Positions 1-6,197 of a DNA stretch of 10,464 nucleotides are shown here, one piece after another. Location: assembly GCA_934630995.1 (NCBI GenBank), contig CAKTXU010000032.1, positions 1 through 10,464 of the forward strand, written 5' to 3'. The notes beneath the pieces are model-generated. The model saw only the letters and a list, made by a program, of their open reading frames with translations, searched no databases and had not been told where the DNA came from. The translations under genes and the position numbers were made by a program. Every line of letters begins with the position of its first letter. Position 1 is the first letter of the stretch. Source of the stretch: an uncultured Eubacteriales bacterium. Lineage in GTDB: Bacteria > Bacillota > Clostridia > Oscillospirales > Acutalibacteraceae.

Positions 1-899
1 GGAGACAGCTGCACGAACGTGTCGAGATGGCCCGCCAGCCTGAGGGCCTGATCGCGATAGGGGCTGTCCGGCGGCACCGCCCGCAGCAGGGGCAGTATTT
101 CCCCGGCGAACACACAGGGCTCATAGGCGTGGGTGGTGTCCACGACGACATCCACCGTGTCCACATAGGGGAACATATACAGCGTCTCCCCCCTGACGAC
201 CTGAGGCCACATGTCCAAGGTGTTTTCCACCGGGCTGCTGCGGAATCTCTCGTCCCGCAGCAGGCGGCGCACCAAACGGATATTCCGCCGGGCCAGCAGT
301 TTGTCGCCGCCGTCATAGATGGGGGAAATGGTGTTCACAAAGACCTTGAAAAGGTTCTCCTGGGGGAGATGCTCTTCAAAAATCGGGTTCAGCGCGTGGA
401 TCCCCTCGAAAATCACCACCGAATCCCGGTCAATCTTCAGTTCCCTCGTCTCCTCCGCGGGGGCGCCCCGGGTGAAATCGAATACCGGCAGACGGGTGCC
501 GCCGTCCCGGATGAGCTCCTGCATACAGAGCTGCAGACGGGGCAGATCCAATGCCTCGACGGCCTCGTAATCGTAGCTTCCGTCCTCCAGACGGGGGGCC
601 TGCCCTCGGCCGCGATAAAAATTGTCCAGGGAAACGGTATGGGCGTCCACGCCCAAATCCCGCAGATAGTCCCGCAGCAGCAGGGCGGTGGTGGTTTTGC
701 CGGAGGAGGAGGGCCCCGACAGCATTACCAGGCAGCGGGTATGGAGCCCCACCGTCAAAAAGCGCGAAAGGGCCTCCAGCTCGTCGAAATACCGCTGATT
801 TTCCTCCTCGATAAAAGCCTCGGGCGCAGCGGTTATCCGCCGGTTAATCTCCTCCTTGAGAAGCAGCCGCTTGGGAAACATGCTCTTCATCGCTCTCAT
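1..899 (-). CDS. Uridine-kinase-family nucleoside kinase, C-terminus cut by window edge
   Basis: Probable cytosolic ATP-dependent kinase that phosphorylates a nucleoside (uridine/cytidine salvage is the family's usual role; the exact substrate is inferred only). The frame is open for 299 codons to the left edge with no stop. A Walker A loop GPSSSGKTT lies at residues 62-70. It is followed by SLDNFYRGR (about 90-98), matching the uridine kinase Ser-x-Asp-Asp/Asn-Phe-Tyr region, by VFDFTRG (about 139-145) and by a Walker-B-like VVIFEGIHALNP (about 161-172). The ATG at 899 is preceded by AGGTGA with 8-nt spacing (913-908). Many clostridial homologues are about 550 aa with an N-terminal TGS/threonyl-tRNA-synthetase-like part; here only about 60 residues precede the P-loop. 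By comparison with the family I expect roughly 20 more residues beyond the edge. It seems to have its own promoter and is separated from hemZ by a terminator. A phosphoribulokinase-like substrate cannot be excluded. Confidence 0.85.
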   Translation of the reverse strand, partial: MRAMKSMFPKRLLLKEEINRRITAAPEAFIEEENQRYFDELEALSRFLTVGLHTRCLVMLSGPSSSGKTTTALLLRDYLRDLGVDAHTVSLDNFYRGRGQAPRLEDGSYDYEAVEALDLPRLQLCMQELIRDGGTRLPVFDFTRGAPAEETRELKIDRDSVVIFEGIHALNPIFEEHLPQENLFKVFVNTISPIYDGGDKLLARRNIRLVRRLLRDERFRSSPVENTLDMWPQVVRGETLYMFPYVDTVDVVVDTTHAYEPCVFAGEILPLLRAVPPDSPYRDQALRLAGHLDTFVQLS

Positions 900-1280
900 G
901 TGGGATGTCACCTGCATTTCTTGTCACAATCATGATTCTATCAGTATATGCGGGAGAGAGGCAAAAGTCTCCCTTTCGTTCAATATTTTTCTTTGTGTTT
1001 AGTATACCATTCCCATCAGCTAGATTTGTGAATGGAGTTTAAACCCTTATGTACACCTCCGTCCGATCCACATACCCCATTCAAATTGGTCAATCAGTGC
1101 GGATTTCATTCTTCATCCACCAGGCGCCACCCGTGACAGTCAATGTTTTTTGGCGAATACGTCTCGAAATCGACACAATATGAAGAAATAGCAATTCTCC
1201 GCTTTTATTGTGATGAATTACCCTGTTTCCCATTTTCAGATGAATATCAGACATCTTGGGAAAAAGTTAACGCGAACACT
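900..1280. other. AT-rich intergenic spacer with no supportable gene
   Basis: This stretch between the hemZ terminator and the nucleoside kinase is clearly poorer in GC than its surroundings: positions 1141-1260 contain 44 G+C of 120 (37%). It holds the kinase promoter and leader at its left end. I see no convincing gene in the rest. A 54-codon minus frame (1254-1090) and shorter frames lack ribosome binding sites and recognisable protein motifs. A possible two-part hairpin lies at 1226-1263, with outer arms TTTCCC/GGGAAA and inner arms AGATG/CATCT. No tRNA, repeat array or insertion sequence end was recognised. Confidence 0.7.
1001..1032 (-). promoter_or_regulatory. Probable extended -10 promoter of the nucleoside kinase gene
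   Basis: On the minus strand TGGTATACT (1009-1001) is an extended -10 element (TG-N-TATACT, 5 of 6 to the consensus hexamer). The -35 region is weak: CACAAA (1030-1025) sits 18 nt upstream and TTCACA (1032-1027) 20 nt upstream. An extended -10 commonly compensates for a poor -35. A start near 994 would give a leader of about 95 nt before the ATG at 899. The promoter lies downstream of the hemZ terminator, as expected for an independent unit. Confidence 0.5.
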
Positions 1281-1327
1281 AAAACAGGACCGCGGGCCCC
1301 CATACGCGGGTCACGCGGTTCTGTTTG
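1281..1327 (-). terminator. Intrinsic terminator of the recJ-hemZ operon
   Basis: The arms AAACAGGACCGCG (1282-1294) and CGCGGTTCTGTTT (1314-1326) pair at 12 of 13 positions, the remaining one being a possible G-U wobble, around a 19-nt loop. Read on the minus strand, the descending arm ends CTGTTTTAG, so the U-rich tail is partly inside the stem. It begins 47 bp after the hemZ stop codon and is followed by a spacer, which fits the end of the five-gene transcript. Confidence 0.8.
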
Positions 1328-1373
1328 CCGTATGTATCTGTCACTCTCGAGCTATTTGATGTGGACGGCTACC

Positions 1374-2846
1374 CTAAAGACTCCCGTAAAACTCCCCGAT
1401 GCGCCGTTTTCTCTCCAGCAGCTCATCGAACCGTGCGTTGTATTCGTAAGGGAATTTGTAATTGAACACCCGCTCCAGGTATTCGGTTGCCGGGCGCTTA
1501 AGCTTGGTCACCGCCCCCGCGCCGCAGGCAAGAATGGTATGGGTTTCGTCCATGATATAGACGTTGTAGAGCCCCTCGTATCCCGGACGGGCCCACCCCA
1601 CATTTTCCTGATTGCCCACGGTGCGGCTCTGGCGATAGAGATAATAGGGGATATACCCCGCCGCCGGAAGCCGATCGGCGGTCAGCCTCACCATGCTCAC
1701 GGCGTCGTCCCGCACCCTATAATCCGCGCGGCGCTGGATCACCAGATTGGAGGCCCGTTTCATGGAAAGGGTATGTACGGTTATACTTTCCGGCTCCAGG
1801 GCCAATATACCCTCCAGGGTACGCCGGAAGCCCTCAAAGTCGTCTCCCGGCAGGCCCGCTATCAAATCGGTGTTGATATTGGAAAAGCCGCAGCGCCGCG
1901 CCATGGCATAGGCGTCATAAAACTGCGCCGCCGTGTGACGGCGGCCGATGCCCGCGAGCACGTCGTCCCGCAGGGTCTGGGGATTGATGCTCACCCGGGT
2001 GACGCCCGCCGCCTTCAGGGCGCGGAGCTTGTCTTCCGTCACCGTGTCCGGCCTGCCGGCCTCCACCGTCAATTCACGCAGATGGGTAAAATCAAAGCTC
2101 GCCTCCACCTTCGCCAGCAAAAAGGCCAGCTGCTCCGCCGACAGGGTGGTGGGGGTGCCGCCGCCGAAATACACGGTTTCCAGCCGGAGCCCCAGGTCGG
2201 CGGCTATTTGCCCGGTGACTGCGATTTCCTCCGCCAGCAGGCGCACGTATTCCGGGATAAGCTTCGCCGCCTGCACCACGGTTTGGGAGACGAAGGAGCA
2301 GTAGTCGCACCGGGTCGGGCAGAAGGGGATGGAAATATACAGGCTGAAGGATGCCGGGCGGGACAGGGCGAGAATCCGGTCCTCCGCCTCCAGCGTCCGG
2401 GCACACAGGGCGGTTTTCCCTTCGCTGACCAGCAGTGTTTCCCGGAAGCGCCGCAGGGCTTCCTCCCGCCCCGCCTCGCGGATCATCCTCCGCAGCATCT
2501 TGACCGGCCGCACGCCGGTGACGATTCCCCATTCCTGCTCAAAGCCGAACAGGCGGGTGAAGAGCCGATAAAGCATGGTGGACAACCGCAGCTCGCACTC
2601 ATCCCGATAGTCGGGATGGTCGTTGGCCACCCGGTCCTCCCGCTCCTCCCGAAAATCCTCCAGGGTGAGGCGGCAGACCAGGCGGGTATCCGACGGGCCC
2701 TTTTCAAAAACAGTAACAGCCGTTACGCCGTCTGTCCCTTCCGTCATTCCGTCGGCGGGGACGATCACCTTTTCCTGGGGCAGAAAAAGGCGGCAGATAT
2801 TTTCCAGTTCATAGCGGTAGCTGTGACCCTTTATCACCAATGTCAT
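1374..2846 (-). CDS. hemZ: HemZ, coproporphyrinogen III oxidase/dehydrogenase-family radical SAM protein
   Basis: Cytosolic radical SAM enzyme of the HemN/HemW/HemZ family. Its assigned role is oxygen-independent oxidation of coproporphyrinogen III in heme synthesis; family members can instead be heme chaperones, so the reaction in this organism is inferred. The protein is 490 aa, close to Bacillus HemZ (about 500). The [4Fe-4S] motif Cys-x3-Cys-x2-Cys is at C176, C180 and C183 (CPTRCDYC). The SAM-binding glycine motif YFGGGTPTT is at 226-234, and HTLSMKRAS further on is typical of the family. About 165 residues precede the radical SAM core and include WGIVTGVRPVK (106-116), as in HemZ rather than HemN or HemW. 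The ATG at 2846 has AGAGGAA upstream with about 11-nt spacing. The gap to the MBL gene is 33 bp. It is last in the operon; the stop is TAG. Confidence 0.92.
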   Translation of the reverse strand: MTLVIKGHSYRYELENICRLFLPQEKVIVPADGMTEGTDGVTAVTVFEKGPSDTRLVCRLTLEDFREEREDRVANDHPDYRDECELRLSTMLYRLFTRLFGFEQEWGIVTGVRPVKMLRRMIREAGREEALRRFRETLLVSEGKTALCARTLEAEDRILALSRPASFSLYISIPFCPTRCDYCSFVSQTVVQAAKLIPEYVRLLAEEIAVTGQIAADLGLRLETVYFGGGTPTTLSAEQLAFLLAKVEASFDFTHLRELTVEAGRPDTVTEDKLRALKAAGVTRVSINPQTLRDDVLAGIGRRHTAAQFYDAYAMARRCGFSNINTDLIAGLPGDDFEGFRRTLEGILALEPESITVHTLSMKRASNLVIQRRADYRVRDDAVSMVRLTADRLPAAGYIPYYLYRQSRTVGNQENVGWARPGYEGLYNVYIMDETHTILACGAGAVTKLKRPATEYLERVFNYKFPYEYNARFDELLERKRRIGEFYGSL

Positions 2847-2879
2847 AGCGGCGGCGGTTCCTCTCTGTGTCGGCTGTCG

Positions 2880-3512
2880 TCAGTCGAAATAGCCGTTGTT
2901 CATATAGGGATTGGACGCCCGCTCGGCATCCAGGGTGGTTTCCTCTCCGTGGCCGGGCAGAACGGTGTAATTTCCAGGCAGAGCGGCCAGACGCTGCAGG
3001 GACCGCTCCAGCGCCTCGTAGCTGCCGCCCGGCAGATCGGTGCGGCCCACGCCTCCGCAGAAGAGGGTATCTCCCGAGAAGAGGGTATCGCCGCACAGGT
3101 AGCAGGCGCTGCCCACGGTATGGCCGGGTGTCAAAAGCAGCCGGAAACGCAGGGAGCCCACGGCAAATTCCTCGCCGTCGGCCAGGGAACGATCGGCACT
3201 GATAGAATACTCCGCGCCCGGCAGAAAAATTTGAATGAGATTTTTGTCGCTGTCCTCCAGCGCCGGTGCGTCGGCGGCCGAAATCACCACCGGCGCGCCT
3301 GTGGCCTCCCGGAGCTCCCGGGCGGCCAGTATGTGATCCGCATGGGCGTGGGTCAACAGAATGGCGGCCACCCGCAGGCCCCGCTCCTGTGCGGCGGACA
3401 GAATACGCTTCTCCTCAGCGCCGGGATCGATGACCGCCGCTTCCTTGTTTTCATCATACGCCAAGTAACAGTTGGCTTGCAGAGCTCCCACCGGCAGGCG
3501 GAGAATATCCAT
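2880..3512 (-). CDS. MBL-fold metallo-hydrolase, glyoxalase-II-like
   Basis: A 210-aa single-domain metallo-beta-lactamase-fold hydrolase, probably cytosolic (no signal peptide). The metal-binding set is complete: THAHADH with H55, H57, D59 and H60; H131 in TPGHTVGS; D148 in SGDTLF; and H188 in LPGHGEET. This arrangement and length match the YcbL/GloB-like group of small hydroxyacylglutathione-hydrolase relatives, which usually bind two metal ions and cleave thioesters; the real substrate is unknown. The ATG at 3512 is preceded by AAGGAGT with 9-nt spacing. That Shine-Dalgarno is fused to the dtd stop (TGAAGGAG), so translation is likely coupled to dtd. Homologues occupy the same place between dtd and hemZ in many Clostridia, which suggests a conserved but undefined housekeeping job. 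Confidence 0.88.
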   Translation of the reverse strand: MDILRLPVGALQANCYLAYDENKEAAVIDPGAEEKRILSAAQERGLRVAAILLTHAHADHILAARELREATGAPVVISAADAPALEDSDKNLIQIFLPGAEYSISADRSLADGEEFAVGSLRFRLLLTPGHTVGSACYLCGDTLFSGDTLFCGGVGRTDLPGGSYEALERSLQRLAALPGNYTVLPGHGEETTLDAERASNPYMNNGYFD

Positions 3513-3527
3513 GGCGTTTCCACTCCT

Positions 3528-3986
3528 TCACGCTTTCTTCCAATCCTCTGTGTCGAGAATCAAAGTGACCGGGCCGTCCCCGGTGAGCCGCACCCGCATG
3601 TCCGCCCCGAAGCAGCCGGTGCATACCCGTGAGACGCCCTCCAGGCGCAGCCGTTCCGCGAAATAGAGATAGAGCGGTTCGGCATCCTCCGGCCGGGCGG
3701 CGGACAGAAATTCCGGGCGGCGGCCATGGGAACAATCAGCGCACAGGGTGAAATTGGACACCACCAGCACCTCGCCGCCGGTATCCCTGACCGACAGGTT
3801 CATCTTGTCCTCTTGGTCGGAAAAGACCCGCAGCCAGGCCGCCTTTTTGGCCAACAGCGCCGCCTCGGCCTCCGTATCCCCTGCGGCGACCCCCAGCAGC
3901 AATAAGGCCCCGGGGCCGATGGACGCTATTTCCTCCCCCGCCGCCTCCACCGACGCGCGGGCGACCCGCTGAAATACCGCTTTCAA
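3528..3986 (-). CDS. dtd: D-aminoacyl-tRNA deacylase, TTG start
   Basis: Removes D-amino acids wrongly attached to tRNA and glycine from mischarged tRNA-Ala, acting as a cytosolic homodimer. The 152-aa length fits the family exactly. The start MKAVFQRV, the GRRPEF segment (about 89-94), and the Gly-cisPro motif GPVT (138-141) near the C-terminus are all characteristic. The usual SQFTL motif reads SNFTL (77-81), a Gln-to-Asn change, with T80 retained. The start codon is TTG at 3986-3984; it is supported by the N-terminus aligning with the family and by AGGGGGG 6 nt upstream (3999-3993). The gap from the relA stop is 14 bp, with the ribosome site just after that stop. It follows relA as in Bacillus and Clostridia. 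Confidence 0.93.
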   Translation of the reverse strand: MKAVFQRVARASVEAAGEEIASIGPGALLLLGVAAGDTEAEAALLAKKAAWLRVFSDQEDKMNLSVRDTGGEVLVVSNFTLCADCSHGRRPEFLSAARPEDAEPLYLYFAERLRLEGVSRVCTGCFGADMRVRLTGDGPVTLILDTEDWKKA

Positions 3987-4003
3987 AGCCTTCCCCCCTG
4001 TCA
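3987..4003 (-). promoter_or_regulatory. Ribosome binding site fixing the TTG start of dtd
   Basis: Minus strand reads the relA stop TGA (4003-4001), then CAGGGGGGAAGGCT, then TTG (3986-3984). The run AGGGGGG (3999-3993) stands 6 nt from the TTG. No ATG or GTG nearby would give the conserved MKAV-type N-terminus, so the TTG is chosen. The site adjoins the relA stop, so terminating ribosomes could reinitiate here. Confidence 0.65.
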
Positions 4004-6184
4004 GAAGCCGCTCCGCTCGATGTGGTATACGCCTTCGATCCGGGATAGCCTGGCGATGACCGACTGGAGATGCTCCAGGCTGTTGACGCCCACGGTCAGG
4101 GTCATCATCGCATGCCCGTCCTTGGGCTCCCGGGCGTTGATGGCATGGATCATCACATGCATGGCCGCCAGCTGGGTTGTCACGTCGGCCAGCAGCGCCT
4201 GCCTGTCCTTAGCGTCGAGATGGAGAGTGGCCTTGAATTCGTCCCTGACGCTGTCCTCCCAGCTCACCCGCACCCACCGCTCAGGCTCCGCAGCGCGGGA
4301 GGGATCCTGCGGCACATTGACACAGTCCCGCTTGTGGATGGACACGCCGTACCCCCGGGTGATGAAGCCGATGATATCGTCGCCTGGGACCGGATTGCAG
4401 CAGCGGGCGAATTTGACCAGACAGTTGTCCATATCCTCAATGATGACGCCGCCGTTGTTGTGATGCTTTTTGGAGGCGGTCAGCAGACTGTCCGGCGTGG
4501 GGATATCCTCCGCCTTGAGCAGCTTGAGGTAATCCTCCTTCATGCGGGGCATAATCCGGGAGAGGAGCACCCCGCCGTAGCCGATGGCGGCGTAAAAATC
4601 CTCCAGGCTGTCGCAGTGCTGCTTTTTGCATTGGGTCAGCAGGAATTCCTGCATCTTGTCCTCGGGCAGCCGGATGCCGTTGCGGGTCAGCTCCCGCTCC
4701 ATTTCCTGCTCGCCCTGCTCGATATTTTCCTCCCGCCGTTCCTTTTTGAACCAGGCGCGGATTTTGTTGCGGGCCTCCCCGGTTTTGACAATACCCAGCC
4801 AGTCCCGGTTGGGTCCCTTTCCCTGGGCGCCGGATGTGAGGACCTCGACGATTTCCCCGGTCTTGACCACATAATCCAGGGAAACGATGCGCCCGTCAAC
4901 TTTGGCCCCCACCATCCGGTTGCCCACAGCCGAATGGATGGCGTAGGCGAAATCGATGACCGTGGCTCCCACCGGCAGGGTAATCACATCCCCCTTGGGG
5001 GTGAAAACGAAAACGTCCTCCGAGGACAGATCGGTCTTGATGCTGCGGACGATGTCCTCCGCGTCGTCCACGTCCTTCTGGCTTTCGATGAACTGACGCA
5101 CCCAGGCGAGCCGCTCCTCCAGCTTATCCTTGCGCTGGATGCCCAGCTTATATTTCCAATGGGCCGCAATGCCGTATTCGGCGGTATAATGCATCTCCCA
5201 GGTGCGGATCTGCACCTCAAAGGGGATTTTTTCCTTGCTGATGACGGTGGTGTGCAGCGATTGATACATATTGGCCTTGGGGGTGGAGATATAATCCTTG
5301 AACCGGTTGGGCAGGGGACGGAACATATCGTGGATAATACCCAGAACATTGTAACAGTCGTTAACCGTGTCCACAATCACCCGCACGGCGTAGATGTCGT
5401 AAATTTCGTCGAAGGAACGGCTCTGCATATACATCTTGCGGTAAATACCCGTAATGCTCTTGATACGGCCGGAGACAAAGGGCTCCATGTGGAATTCCAG
5501 CAGACGCTCCTTAATCCGTTCCTGGATGCCTCGCAAGAACTCATTGCGCTCGTTTTCCCGCAGGGCCAGGGCGTCCTCAATTTCCTTGTAGGCAACCGGG
5601 TCGAGAATCCGCAGAGAGATGTCCTCCAGCTCCTCCTTGACCGCCCGGATGCCGAGCCGGTGAGCCAGAGGCGCGTAGATATCCATGGTTTCCTTGGCCT
5701 TATCCCGGCGCTTCTGGGGATCCCAGCCCACGCTGGTGCGCATATTGTGCAGCCGATCGGCCAGCTTGATGATGATGACCCGGATATCCTGGGACATGGC
5801 CAGGAACATCTTGCGTATATTCTCCGCCTGCTGCTCCTCCCGGCTGGCCAGCGGGATTTTGTTCAGCTTGGTGACCCCGTCCACCAGGGCGGATACCTCG
5901 GCACCGAATTGCTTTTTGATATCCGCCAGCTCCACCGGCGTATCCTCCACCACGTCATGGAGGATGGCCGCAACGATGGTTTCGGTGTCCATACCCAGAT
6001 CCACCAGGATGCAGGCAACCTGCAGCGGATGGCAGACATATTCCTCCCCGGAACGGCGCATCTGCCCCTCATGGGCACGACAGGCCAGCTCGATGGCTCG
6101 GTCGACGGCCTCCAGATTGAAGGTCTTTTCACTTTTGATGATCCGCTTTTTCAGATCGACGATGATGTCTTCCTTCTGAATCAT
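4001..6184 (-). CDS. relA: Bifunctional (p)ppGpp synthetase/hydrolase, RelA/SpoT family (Rel)
   Basis: Makes and degrades the stringent-response alarmones ppGpp and pppGpp in response to starved ribosomes. At 727 aa it is a full-length Rel. The N-terminal HD hydrolase keeps H52, H76-D77, E80-D81 and D143. The synthetase domain (about 236-345) keeps D263 in YDIYAVRV, the RFKD motif (294-297) typical of bifunctional Rel rather than the acidic version in synthetase-only RelA, YQSLHTTV (307-314) and E323 in FEVQIRT. A TGS domain spans about 389-450, a conserved Cys region holds C588, C595 and C596, and an ACT domain lies at about 650-727. Both active sites look intact. The ATG at 6184 follows the recJ stop by 13 bp, and its Shine-Dalgarno GAGGAAG overlaps that stop (TGAGGAAG). 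Most relatives have apt between recJ and this gene; here it is missing. In Bacillus the gene is called relA, also rel. Confidence 0.96.
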   Translation of the reverse strand: MIQKEDIIVDLKKRIIKSEKTFNLEAVDRAIELACRAHEGQMRRSGEEYVCHPLQVACILVDLGMDTETIVAAILHDVVEDTPVELADIKKQFGAEVSALVDGVTKLNKIPLASREEQQAENIRKMFLAMSQDIRVIIIKLADRLHNMRTSVGWDPQKRRDKAKETMDIYAPLAHRLGIRAVKEELEDISLRILDPVAYKEIEDALALRENERNEFLRGIQERIKERLLEFHMEPFVSGRIKSITGIYRKMYMQSRSFDEIYDIYAVRVIVDTVNDCYNVLGIIHDMFRPLPNRFKDYISTPKANMYQSLHTTVISKEKIPFEVQIRTWEMHYTAEYGIAAHWKYKLGIQRKDKLEERLAWVRQFIESQKDVDDAEDIVRSIKTDLSSEDVFVFTPKGDVITLPVGATVIDFAYAIHSAVGNRMVGAKVDGRIVSLDYVVKTGEIVEVLTSGAQGKGPNRDWLGIVKTGEARNKIRAWFKKERREENIEQGEQEMERELTRNGIRLPEDKMQEFLLTQCKKQHCDSLEDFYAAIGYGGVLLSRIMPRMKEDYLKLLKAEDIPTPDSLLTASKKHHNNGGVIIEDMDNCLVKFARCCNPVPGDDIIGFITRGYGVSIHKRDCVNVPQDPSRAAEPERWVRVSWEDSVRDEFKATLHLDAKDRQALLADVTTQLAAMHVMIHAINAREPKDGHAMMTLTVGVNSLEHLQSVIARLSRIEGVYHIERSGF

Positions 6185-6197
6185 GGACGTCTCTTCC

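Noticed and set aside
952..973. Inverted repeat GGGAGA/TCTCCC with 10-nt loop in the kinase leader
   Set aside because: Only 6 bp with a large loop and no good T-run in the direction of transcription. No plus-strand gene needs a terminator here, so chance is the better explanation.
1090..1254. 54-codon minus-strand frame (MSDIHLKMGN...) in the AT-rich spacer
   Set aside because: No Shine-Dalgarno upstream of the ATG, no recognisable motif, and it starts inside a possible hairpin. It cannot be told from chance.
1143..3632. Open plus-strand frame of 829 codons
   Set aside because: It runs antisense through hemZ, the MBL gene and into dtd, all of which have clear motifs. It has no ribosome site and no family signature; long antisense frames are common in GC-rich coding DNA.
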